Below, piece by piece: positions 1 through 5,973 of a stretch of DNA of 12,337 nucleotides (position 1 is its first letter; each line of letters starts with the position of its first letter). Made by a program: the position numbers and the translations under genes. The notes under the pieces are model-generated. The model ran no database searches and was not told where the DNA came from. It saw nothing but the letters and a program-made list of their open reading frames with translations. This stretch comes from an uncultured bacterium (GTDB lineage Bacteria > Bacillota > Negativicutes > Acidaminococcales > Acidaminococcaceae). The stretch covers positions 1 to 12,337 of the forward strand of contig CAJMQS010000058.1 of NCBI GenBank assembly GCA_905215645.1. The letters run 5' to 3'.

Positions 1-15
1 TTCTCAAAGTTCGTC

Positions 16-30
16 TCACTGTCTCAGTGA
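16..30 (-). other. Hairpin at the start of the P2 transcript
   Basis: This is a 6-bp perfect stem (TCACTG / CAGTGA) with a 3-nt loop. It begins only a few bases downstream of the predicted start of the leftward promoter P2 (about position 34). A similar hairpin sits at the same place after promoter P1 (132-150), so each promoter seems to carry its own 5'-end stem-loop. A role in transcript stability or processing is inference. Confidence 0.4.
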
Positions 31-37
31 CAGCTAT

Positions 38-84
38 TATATATTAGCAGATTCAGTCTTCTTTGTCAACAGTTTTTTTCTTCC
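38..84 (-). promoter_or_regulatory. Strong leftward promoter P2 (copy A of a duplicated promoter)
   Basis: On the minus strand there is a perfect -35 TTGACA (64-69), a 17-bp spacer and -10 TAATAT (41-46). An A-rich tract lies just upstream of the -35 (72-79), as in UP elements. The predicted start is near position 34, pointing out of the window to the left. The 47-bp block aligns without gaps with 154-200, which is a second promoter of the same design. Tandem consensus promoters are typical of rRNA and tRNA operons, but the transcribed gene is outside the window. Confidence 0.75.
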
Positions 85-104
85 AATGTTTCAGTTGAAA
101 CATT
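85..104. repeat. 20-bp inverted repeat between P1 and P2 (possible operator)
   Basis: Arms AATGTTTCA and TGAAACATT are perfect 9-bp complements separated by GT. Further TTTCA (103-107) and TGAAA (112-116) half-sites follow, giving four alternating half-sites at 89, 96, 103 and 112. It sits 15 bp upstream of the P2 -35 and inside the P1 transcript. There is no T-run after it in either direction, so it is not an intrinsic terminator. A repressor or activator operator is the simplest reading, and the regulator is unknown. Confidence 0.5.
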
Positions 105-131
105 TCACTGCTGAAAAAGATATTCTCTGCC

Positions 132-150
132 GCTTTCTCAAAGAGAAAGC
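132..150 (-). other. Hairpin at the start of the P1 transcript
   Basis: Perfect 8-bp arms (GCTTTCTC / GAGAAAGC) flank a 3-nt loop. The hairpin starts at about the predicted +1 of leftward promoter P1 (near position 150). There is no U-tract after it on the minus strand, so termination is unlikely. It parallels the hairpin at 16-30. Confidence 0.45.
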
Positions 151-153
151 TTG

Positions 154-200
154 TATATATTACCAAATATAGAGCTTCTTGTCAACTGTTTTATTCTTCC
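154..200 (-). promoter_or_regulatory. Strong leftward promoter P1 (copy B of a duplicated promoter)
   Basis: On the minus strand, -35 TTGACA (180-185), a 17-bp spacer and -10 TAATAT (157-162) match the sigma-70/sigma-A consensus almost perfectly. The upstream edge overlaps the last codons and stop of the DUF805 gene (191-200), so the promoter begins where that gene ends. It aligns without gaps with 38-84, including the GGAAGAA tail of the gene. It fires leftward, and its target lies beyond position 1. Confidence 0.75.
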
Positions 201-844
201 ATGCCGTATTCATTCTGCCCGGGCTGGCCCTGGGCAAACAGCAGGTAAACGAACATCAGCAGATTCAGGGCCGGAACCACGCAGACCAGGAGCCATAAGC
301 CGGAATGTCCCCGGTCGTGGAGCCTCCGGACAGCCAGGGAAATCTGTGAAACAGCCAGGGCGATCAGAGCCACCAGCCCCAAAGGAGCCAAGAACGTAAC
401 GATACCGCAGATCAGACCGATCACCACGGCACTGAGCAGCAGGATCAGCCACCGGCACACATAAGTTCCCCGGCTCATCCTTCCTTCGAAAGAAAAATAC
501 ATGGGCTTCCAGGTGTTGGCATCCGGGATATTGGCCTGGAGGCGGGCTCCAAAGCTGGGATTGTTCCCGGGCCCATAGGGATTCTGCTGATATTGATACT
601 GCTGTTGCTGCTGATACTGCTGCCAATTATTGTTCCCCGGTTGGCTGTTTCCCTGTTCCTGAGCACCTTCTCCTGTACTTGTTGGGTCCTGCACTGGAGC
701 CGTGGTGCCTTCCTGCTGTTTCCCTCCGTTTTCCCCTTCCCGCAGGGCCTGGCTGACCGGAGTCAGGACCAGCTGAGTCCCACATTCAGAACAGAAATTC
801 TGGGAATCCTCATAGATTTTATGACATTTTGGACAGGTTTTCAT
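191..844 (-). CDS. Zinc-ribbon, DUF805 membrane protein
   Basis: This 217-residue protein has three parts. An N-terminal zinc ribbon has C4, C7, C18 and C21 as the metal-binding cysteines. A low-complexity linker (about 40-100) includes a Q/N/Y-rich tract at 71-90. A C-terminal DUF805 domain (about 115-214) has the family signs FEGRMSRG near the start, RRLHDRGHSG at 173-182 and a closing G-Q-N-E-Y-G. Hydrophobic stretches at about 132-156, 157-172 and 183-203 are probable membrane segments. The ATG has a good AAAGGAG ribosome site (851-857) overlapping the stop of the upstream gene, so the two genes are co-transcribed. DUF805 function is unknown; the zinc ribbon suggests binding of protein or nucleic acid on the cytoplasmic side (inference). 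Confidence 0.85.
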   Translation of the reverse strand: MKTCPKCHKIYEDSQNFCSECGTQLVLTPVSQALREGENGGKQQEGTTAPVQDPTSTGEGAQEQGNSQPGNNNWQQYQQQQQYQYQQNPYGPGNNPSFGARLQANIPDANTWKPMYFSFEGRMSRGTYVCRWLILLLSAVVIGLICGIVTFLAPLGLVALIALAVSQISLAVRRLHDRGHSGLWLLVCVVPALNLLMFVYLLFAQGQPGQNEYGMEE

Positions 845-855
845 TGCTTTCTCCT

Positions 856-1584
856 TTATTTCTTCCGGGGATGCTTGGCGTAATAAGAAGCCAGCTGATC
901 CCCGATGAATTCGCCATAGGTATCACTTTTCTTATTCCACACATCATTGACGGCATAATGGTCCGTCATATTGTTCTGCTCATCAAAGGTGCATAGATAG
1001 AGGGTCCTGGCTTTTTCATTCTTTACATCATACCGGGTCTGGGAAAGGAGGATCTTGGTCCCGTTCACCGGTTTCTTCATCACGGTCTTTTCCCATACCT
1101 GATAGGAATTGGGCCCCTTCTTTTCCAGTGATTCCGGATTGAACCACTTCCGCCCCAATCCGGGGAGGGTCTTGATGAAGATCCAGGGTCCCCGCCACCG
1201 GGAATAATCCCATTCGTACCGGGCCCGGGTAAATAAACTGGTCATGGGCTGGAATTCCTGCCATTCCTGGACTTTCCGGTTCCCAGCGGTCTTGCGGCCT
1301 TTGGCATCCAGCTGATAACTGCTCAATTGGCGCCATTTCTTGTTTTTCATATCATATTCTCGATGTCGGAGTTCTCCTGTCCGGCCCTGGCCATCCGGTT
1401 TGCTCCAAAGGACCTTTTCCCAAACGATCAGAGAAGTATCCACCGGCCGTTTCAAGCTGTCCCGGTCTACAAAGATCTGTCCTTCTTCACTTTCTCCCAA
1501 AGGCATCCAGTGCACTGCCAGAGCGGGCAGGGGAAGGACTGTCAGCAGAAGCCCCATCATACAGGCTCCAAGCCATTTTCTCAT
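856..1584 (-). CDS. Secreted protein with two surface-adhesin-E-like repeats
   Basis: The product is about 242 residues and begins with a signal peptide (M-R-K-W, hydrophobic core MMGLLLTVLPL, cleavage near ALA). The mature part contains two related segments, about residues 36-97 and 145-206. Each has an aromatic plus D/N-x-x-SL start (FVDRDSL, WFNPESL), then VWEK, a KP turn, a YD-x-KN motif and a closing aromatic/acidic strand. This resembles the surface-adhesin E family, so a periplasmic or surface location is likely; the function is unknown. A longer frame opens with GTG at 1593, but that GTG lies within the GGAGG ribosome site (1593-1597). The ATG at 1584, 8 nt from GGAGG, is the better start. 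It lies 11 bp upstream of the DUF805 gene and probably shares its promoter at 1641-1670. Confidence 0.75.
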   Translation of the reverse strand: MRKWLGACMMGLLLTVLPLPALAVHWMPLGESEEGQIFVDRDSLKRPVDTSLIVWEKVLWSKPDGQGRTGELRHREYDMKNKKWRQLSSYQLDAKGRKTAGNRKVQEWQEFQPMTSLFTRARYEWDYSRWRGPWIFIKTLPGLGRKWFNPESLEKKGPNSYQVWEKTVMKKPVNGTKILLSQTRYDVKNEKARTLYLCTFDEQNNMTDHYAVNDVWNKKSDTYGEFIGDQLASYYAKHPRKK

Positions 1585-1640
1585 AACCGACACCTCCGGA
1601 ATCTCATTCTCATTGCCTTGCTGTTTTTGCCGCTTTGACC

Positions 1641-1670
1641 ATTATAGCATGAATAAGGGAGGTGTGAAAA
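1641..1670 (-). promoter_or_regulatory. Promoter for the secreted-protein/DUF805 unit
   Basis: The minus strand has a consensus -10 TATAAT (1641-1646) preceded by an extended -10 TG. A weak -35 TTTTCA (1665-1670) lies 18 bp upstream. The -35 lies inside the 14-bp inverted repeat at 1658-1688, so the repeat could act as an operator. The predicted start is near 1634, about 50 nt before the ATG. Confidence 0.55.
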
Positions 1671-1688
1671 ACAGTTTTTCACACCTCC
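1658..1688. repeat. Perfect 14-bp inverted repeat after the liv operon
   Basis: Two perfect 14-nt arms (GGAGGTGTGAAAAA and its complement) flank a CAG loop. The element begins 5 bp past the DUF951 stop. No T-run follows the stem on the minus strand (CTTATTC follows), so it is not a textbook intrinsic terminator, although its strength and position suggest it ends the liv transcript or blocks 3' decay. It also covers the -35 of the next promoter. Confidence 0.6.
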
Positions 1689-1692
1689 TCAG

Positions 1693-1893
1693 TCAGTCTT
1701 CCTTATGGACCAGGACTTCCCGTACGGCCTTTTCGAATTTGGCCCGGGGGAGCAGTACGTAATGGCCGCAGCCCCGGCATTTGATGCCGAAATCCATCCC
1801 CACCCGGAGTACATCCCATTCGTAGGATCCACAGGGGTGAGCCTTTTTCATCCGGACGATATCTCCCACTTTATAATCTGTGTCATTTTTCAT
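1693..1893 (-). CDS. DUF951 small protein
   Basis: This small protein of about 66 residues belongs to the DUF951 family, common in Firmicutes. Family signs are VGDIVRMKKAHPCGS, then EWDVLRVG, and a C-x-x-C pair (KCRGCG) before the closing basic stretch. The three cysteines could bind a metal, and the fold is probably a small SH3-like barrel; neither is shown here. In-frame ATGs also occur at 1902 and 1899, and none has a clear ribosome site. The ATG at 1893 is preferred because it gives the usual family length. The start overlaps the end of the CBS/ACT gene, which suggests translational coupling. It is the last gene of the liv operon, and its function is unknown. Confidence 0.8.
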   Translation of the reverse strand: MKNDTDYKVGDIVRMKKAHPCGSYEWDVLRVGMDFGIKCRGCGHYVLLPRAKFEKAVREVLVHKED

Positions 1894-2551
1894 GAGCATC
1901 ATCTACTTTCAGGGTAGAGATATCGGTGATCACAAATCCAGCATCCCGGATGGTCTGGATAATGTCCATGGCATTGGTCAGATCGGCCCGTACAGTGATG
2001 GCAGCCCGTTTGGGGCCGATTTTCCGGGTCAGGACGGAAATGATATTGACTCCCCGGTCTTTGAAGATCTTGGCCAGATCAGCCAGGACACCTACCCGGT
2101 CTTGGGTATCCACGGTGATCTTGGTGGACGTCTTGGCATACCCCAACAGGTCCACAAAAGCTTTGAATACATCGGTATCGGAAATGATCCCCACCACTTT
2201 GTTGGAAGTATCTACCACCGGCAGAGCCCCGATCTTGAATTTATACATGAGATAGGCAGCGGTTTCCACTCCGTCTTCGGCCTTCACCGTAATCACGGCC
2301 TTGGTCATCAGGTCCTTGGCTTTCAGCTTGCCCAAGATGTAATTGACTTCATACCGATCCAGGGTGCTGGCATCGGACGGAGTGGCACGGGCCACATCGC
2401 CATCGGTGACGATGCCCTTCAGATAGCCGTCCCCATCCACCACCGGGATGCGCCGCAGGTTGTTGTTCAGCATCAGTTCCCGGATTTCCAGCAGGGACTG
2501 ATTGGTCGTAACCACTTTTACGACTTTGGTCATCAGATCTTTGACTTGCAT
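1883..2551 (-). CDS. CBS-pair and ACT domain protein (AcuB-like)
   Basis: The 222-residue soluble protein has two CBS motifs (about 4-56 and 78-133) and a C-terminal ACT domain (about 145-213). Each CBS motif opens with DLMTK and carries an RRIPVVD or GALPVVD strand followed by G-I-V/I-x-D. The ACT domain has the D-R-V-G-V-L-A-D-L start typical of amino-acid-binding ACT modules. CBS pairs usually bind adenine nucleotides and ACT domains usually bind amino acids, so it may sense amino acid and energy state together (inference). It has a strong AAGGAGG site (2559-2565), starts 15 bp after the livF stop and overlaps the DUF951 gene, placing it inside the liv operon. No catalytic or DNA-binding domain is visible. 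Confidence 0.85.
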   Translation of the reverse strand: MQVKDLMTKVVKVVTTNQSLLEIRELMLNNNLRRIPVVDGDGYLKGIVTDGDVARATPSDASTLDRYEVNYILGKLKAKDLMTKAVITVKAEDGVETAAYLMYKFKIGALPVVDTSNKVVGIISDTDVFKAFVDLLGYAKTSTKITVDTQDRVGVLADLAKIFKDRGVNIISVLTRKIGPKRAAITVRADLTNAMDIIQTIRDAGFVITDISTLKVDDAHEK

Positions 2552-2566
2552 GGTTCTGCCTCCTTG

Positions 2567-3271
2567 TCAGCCGCCCAGATAGGCTTTCTGCACAGCTTCG
2601 CTGGCTGCCAGTTCTGCAGCCGTCCCGGACAGGACCACCCGTCCGGTTTCCAGTACATAAGCGCGGTCAGCGATGGAAAGTGCCATATTGGCGTTCTGTT
2701 CCACCAAAAGGACCGTGGTGCCTTCACTGTTGATTTCTTTGATGATGGAGAAGATTTCCCGTACCAGGAGGGGTGCCAGTCCCATGGACGGTTCATCCAG
2801 GAGCAGCAGCTGGGGTCGGCTCATCAGGGCACGTCCCATAGCCAGCATTTGCTGTTCCCCACCGGAAAGGGTCCCGGCGGTCTGGCTGATCCGTTCCTTC
2901 AGCCGGGGAAACTTCTCAAAGACTTTTTCTTTGTCCCGGGCGATCCCGTCCTTATCCTTCCGGAGATAAGCCCCCATATCCAGGTTCTCCATTACGGTCA
3001 TTTCTGCAAATACATGGCGGCCTTCCGGGACCTGGACCAGGCCCTGTCCCACCAGTTTATGAGCCGGGATCCCCACGATTTCATTTCCCTTGTAAAGGAT
3101 GCTGCCGGTCTTGGGTTTGATCAGCCCGGAAATGGTATGGAGGGTGGTGGATTTCCCCGCCCCGTTGGAGCCGATCAAGGTGACGATTTCTCCATCTCCC
3201 ACTTCCATGTTCAGATCTTTCACGGCGTGGATGGCCCCGTAGTAGACATTCAGATTTTTAATGGTGAGCAT
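2567..3271 (-). CDS. livF: Branched-chain amino acid ABC transporter ATPase LivF
   Basis: This 234-residue protein is one of two ATPases that power the LivHM permease from the cytoplasmic face. Visible motifs are Walker A GSNGAGKS (34-41), signature LSGGE (135-139) and Walker B LLLLDE (155-160). The H-loop histidine is replaced by glutamine (Q192 in LLVEQN), a usual feature of LivF that separates it from LivG. The length is normal. The ATG overlaps the livG stop by one base (TGATG), so translation is coupled. The gene after it encodes the CBS/ACT protein. Confidence 0.95.
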   Translation of the reverse strand: MLTIKNLNVYYGAIHAVKDLNMEVGDGEIVTLIGSNGAGKSTTLHTISGLIKPKTGSILYKGNEIVGIPAHKLVGQGLVQVPEGRHVFAEMTVMENLDMGAYLRKDKDGIARDKEKVFEKFPRLKERISQTAGTLSGGEQQMLAMGRALMSRPQLLLLDEPSMGLAPLLVREIFSIIKEINSEGTTVLLVEQNANMALSIADRAYVLETGRVVLSGTAAELAASEAVQKAYLGG

Positions 3272-4041
3272 CAGGATACCTCCTCGCCCAAATAGGCCTT
3301 GATGACCCGTTTGTTGTGTTTGATCTCATCAGGGGTGCCGTTGGCGATACAGATGCCGTATTCCAGGACGTAGATGCGCTGGCACACATTCATGACCAGC
3401 CCCATATCATGTTCGATCAAGAGGATGCTCAAACTGAACTCCTTCTTGATCCAACGGATCATTTCCATCAGTTCCTTGGTTTCCTGGGGATTCATTCCGG
3501 CTGCCGGTTCATCCAAGAGCAGCAGCTTGGGAGACGTAGCCAGGGCGCGGGCGATTTCCAGCCGCCGCTGTTCCCCGTAGGGCAAGTTCTTGGCGGTTTC
3601 GTCCCGGAGTTTTTCCAAATGGAAGATTTTCAGCAGGGCCAGGGCTTTTTCCTCAATGGTCTCTTCTTCTTTGAAATACCGGCCAAACCGGCCGATGGCT
3701 TCCACCAAACCATAGCGGACCTGACTGTTGAAGGCGATTTTTACATTGTCCAGCACGGACAGTTCTGAAAAGAGACGGATGTTCTGGAAGGTCCGGGCGA
3801 TGCCCATCTGGGTCACTTGGTAGGGCTTCTTCCCATTGATCCGCTGTCCGTTAAAGGTGATTTCTCCTTCCGACGGTTCATACACTCCGGTGAGCATGTT
3901 GAAGGCCGTGGTCTTGCCAGCGCCGTTGGGACCGATCAGGCCGATCAGTTCCCCTTCATCGATCTGCATGGTCAGGTTGGATACAGCCCGCAGGCCCCCA
4001 AAGATCATGGATGCATTATTCACTTTGAGCAGTTCCGCCAC
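3271..4041 (-). CDS. livG: Branched-chain amino acid ABC transporter ATPase LivG
   Basis: This is the second ATPase of the Liv complex, about 256 residues. It has Walker A GPNGAGKT, the modified signature LPYGEQRR, Walker B LLLLDE and a proper H-loop histidine in LIEHD. The C-terminal tail (NGTPDEIKHN, then VIKAYLGE) is characteristic of LivG. A frame from GTG at 4050 exists, but that codon overlaps the GGAGG site (4050-4054). The GTG at 4041, with 8-nt spacing, is the better start. The start lies inside the livM 3' end (26-bp overlap), and the stop shares one base with the livF ATG. Confidence 0.93.
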   Translation of the reverse strand: MAELLKVNNASMIFGGLRAVSNLTMQIDEGELIGLIGPNGAGKTTAFNMLTGVYEPSEGEITFNGQRINGKKPYQVTQMGIARTFQNIRLFSELSVLDNVKIAFNSQVRYGLVEAIGRFGRYFKEEETIEEKALALLKIFHLEKLRDETAKNLPYGEQRRLEIARALATSPKLLLLDEPAAGMNPQETKELMEMIRWIKKEFSLSILLIEHDMGLVMNVCQRIYVLEYGICIANGTPDEIKHNKRVIKAYLGEEVS

Positions 4042-4996
4042 GAGACCCACCTCCCAGTTTGATAGATTGGAACATCTTCAGGCTCAGTTCCTTGTTGCCG
4101 AAGATCCCCTGCGGCCGGTTCAGCATCAGGACGATCAGGACGATGGAATAGATCACCATCCGCCATTCCGGATAGTCAGCCAGGGCAGCTGAAATCCCTG
4201 TCAAAAGGATGGCCCCGGAAATGGACCCGCTGATGGATCCCAGGCCCCCCAGCACCACCATGGTCAGGACGTCGAAAGAACGCATGAAGGTAAAGGAAGC
4301 CGGATGGGCGATATAGTAGTAGTGGGAGAACAAGGCTCCAGCAGTCCCGGCGAACCCGGCTCCGATGGTAAAGGCCATGACCTTGTACTTGGTGGTGTTG
4401 ATGCCCATGGTCTCTGCCGCAATTTCATTTTCCCGGATGGCCAGGCAGGCCCGTCCGTCCGCAGAATTCTTGAAGTTCTTGATGAAGTAGACCACAAAGA
4501 CAGTGATCCAGAACGCAATGGGGAAAGTGGTCAGCCGGGGGATCCCCATGAAGCCAGAAGCACCGCCCACATAATCGATATTCAGGATGGCGATCCGGAT
4601 GATTTCCCCCAGACCCAGGGTGGCAATGGCCAGATAGTCCCCGTTCAGCCGCAGGGTGGGCATACCGATGAGGAAGCCCAGAAAAGCCGCCGAAACCGTG
4701 GCCACGATCAGGGCGATGGGAAAATCCATTCCCAGCTTCACGGTGATGATGGCGGAGGTATAAGCCCCTACAGCCATAAAGCCCGCATGGCCGATGGAAA
4801 ACTGCCCCGTAAGGCCGTTGATCAGGTTCAGGCTCACGGACATGATGATATTGATCAAAATCAGGATCACGTTGGTTTCCCAGTAGTCATCCAGGATCTC
4901 TTCCTCAAAAAGCAGGTAGAAAACTGCAAAGAGGACGACCATGATGCCCAGGCCCAGCAGGTCCTGTTTATGCAGGGATTGACGTAAACTCTTCAT
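4016..4996 (-). CDS. livM: Branched-chain amino acid ABC transporter permease LivM
   Basis: This polytopic inner-membrane permease of about 326 residues pairs with LivH. It shows a series of hydrophobic helices, the family block SLNLINGLTGQFSIGHAGF (55-73) and a G-x-Y-L-A-I-A-T-L-G segment (119-128). A cytoplasmic ATPase-contact loop lies near 181-200 (A-I-R-E-N-E-I-A-A-E-T-M-G-I). The C-terminal end is N-R-P-Q-G-I-F-G. The ATG at 4996 is chosen because an AGGTGG site (5002-5007) lies 5 nt upstream; a GTG at 5005 abuts the livH stop. The last 30 residues are polar and poorly conserved and overlap livG. Confidence 0.93.
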   Translation of the reverse strand: MKSLRQSLHKQDLLGLGIMVVLFAVFYLLFEEEILDDYWETNVILILINIIMSVSLNLINGLTGQFSIGHAGFMAVGAYTSAIITVKLGMDFPIALIVATVSAAFLGFLIGMPTLRLNGDYLAIATLGLGEIIRIAILNIDYVGGASGFMGIPRLTTFPIAFWITVFVVYFIKNFKNSADGRACLAIRENEIAAETMGINTTKYKVMAFTIGAGFAGTAGALFSHYYYIAHPASFTFMRSFDVLTMVVLGGLGSISGSISGAILLTGISAALADYPEWRMVIYSIVLIVLMLNRPQGIFGNKELSLKMFQSIKLGGGSRGGTAQSE

Positions 4997-5005
4997 GGCA
5001 GCCAC

Positions 5006-5902
5006 CTACACTTTCTCTTTCACGTTCTTGCCCAGAAGCCCCGTCGGCTTGTAGAGCAGGATCAGGATCAGGATGGCGAAGGCCGCCGCATCCCGGTAGG
5101 TAGAAGAAAAGAAACCTGAGACCATGGCTTCCACCAGGCCCATGATGATGCCTCCCAGCATGGCGCCGGGCAGGATCCCGATGCCCCCTACCACGGCCGC
5201 GATAAAGGCCTTGATCCCGGGCATCATGCCCATGAGAGGATCGATGGAGTTGTAGTAGATTCCTACCAGGACCCCGGCAGCAGCGGCCAGAGAAGAACCC
5301 AGGGCAAAGGTAGTGGAAATCACCCGGTCGGTATCGATGCCCATGAGCTTGGCTGCATCAGAATCGTAACTGACAGCCCGCATGGCCTTCCCAGCCTTGG
5401 TTTTATTGACGATATAGGTCAGGGCCAGCATCAGCAGCAGGGCACTGGCCAGGATGAGGATCTGCTGGTTGTTCACCACCACGCCGCCGATATGGTACAC
5501 CGTAGGAGCGAACACCGCCGGGAAGGTCCGAGGCTGGGGAGTGACCAGCAGGATCATACCGTTTTCCAGGAAGAAAGATACGCCGATGGCCGTGATCAGA
5601 GCGGCGATCCGGGGCGCATTCCGCATGGGTTTATAGGCGATCCGTTCGATGATGATCCCGGCCAGAGCCGCGCCAATCATAGAAACGATCAGAGCCGGCA
5701 GAAAGGGCAGTCCGGCTTTGGTAATAGCCACAAAGCCGATGTAGGCTCCCAGCATGTAAATATCCCCGTGGGCGAAGTTGATGAGTTTGATGATCCCGTA
5801 GATCATGGTATACCCCAGGGCAATCAGAGCATAGATACTGCCCAGAGATACCCCATTGACAATCTGCTGGGCAAATTGATGGGCAAAGGATCCTGTATCC
5901 AT
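5006..5902 (-). CDS. livH: Branched-chain amino acid ABC transporter permease LivH
   Basis: This 298-residue inner-membrane permease partners LivM. Family signs are NGVSLGSIYALIALGYTM (16-33), I-N-F-A-H-G-D-I-Y-M (41-50), the ATPase-contact loop RAVSYDSDAAKLMGID (175-190) and a late K-P-T-G-L-L-G. Around eight hydrophobic segments can be counted. An in-frame GTG at 5908 is only 1 nt from the strong AAGGAGG site (5910-5916), whereas the ATG at 5902 has ideal 7-nt spacing and is preferred. The gene follows livK across a 71-bp gap holding an attenuator-like hairpin. Confidence 0.94.
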   Translation of the reverse strand: MDTGSFAHQFAQQIVNGVSLGSIYALIALGYTMIYGIIKLINFAHGDIYMLGAYIGFVAITKAGLPFLPALIVSMIGAALAGIIIERIAYKPMRNAPRIAALITAIGVSFFLENGMILLVTPQPRTFPAVFAPTVYHIGGVVVNNQQILILASALLLMLALTYIVNKTKAGKAMRAVSYDSDAAKLMGIDTDRVISTTFALGSSLAAAAGVLVGIYYNSIDPLMGMMPGIKAFIAAVVGGIGILPGAMLGGIIMGLVEAMVSGFFSSTYRDAAAFAILILILLYKPTGLLGKNVKEKV

Positions 5903-5919
5903 AAGCACCCCTCCTTGTG

Positions 5920-5958
5920 AAAAAGTTTGGCGTCAGACCGGAGACCCGATCCGACGCC
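5920..5958 (-). terminator. Attenuator-like hairpin between livK and livH
   Basis: On the minus strand, a 13-bp stem (GGCGTCGGATCGG with its partner, two G-T wobbles) and a 4-nt loop (5929-5958) are followed by AAAC and then TTTTT (5920-5924). The run of T is offset 4 nt from the stem, so termination is probably partial. Its place between the binding-protein gene and the permease genes suits partial read-through, making more LivK than LivH. It could also protect the livK 3' end from decay. Confidence 0.65.
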
Positions 5959-5973
5959 GCATTATGAATGATC

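Noticed and set aside
85..150. The inverted repeats at 85-104 and 132-150 as terminators of the DUF805 gene
   Set aside because: Neither is followed by a T-run on the minus strand, and strong promoters sit around them, so termination is not supported. I saw no clear terminator for that operon within the window.
151..399. Plus-strand 82-codon frame over promoter P1 and the DUF805 3' end
   Set aside because: No ribosome site. It overlaps a consensus promoter and a supported gene on the other strand, and its translation is low-complexity.
1880..3295. Long plus-strand open frame (471 codons)
   Set aside because: It is antisense to the CBS/ACT gene and livF, both of which have clear domain motifs. 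The antisense translation is rich in G, H, D, Q and F with no recognisable domain and no ribosome site, as expected of a shadow frame.
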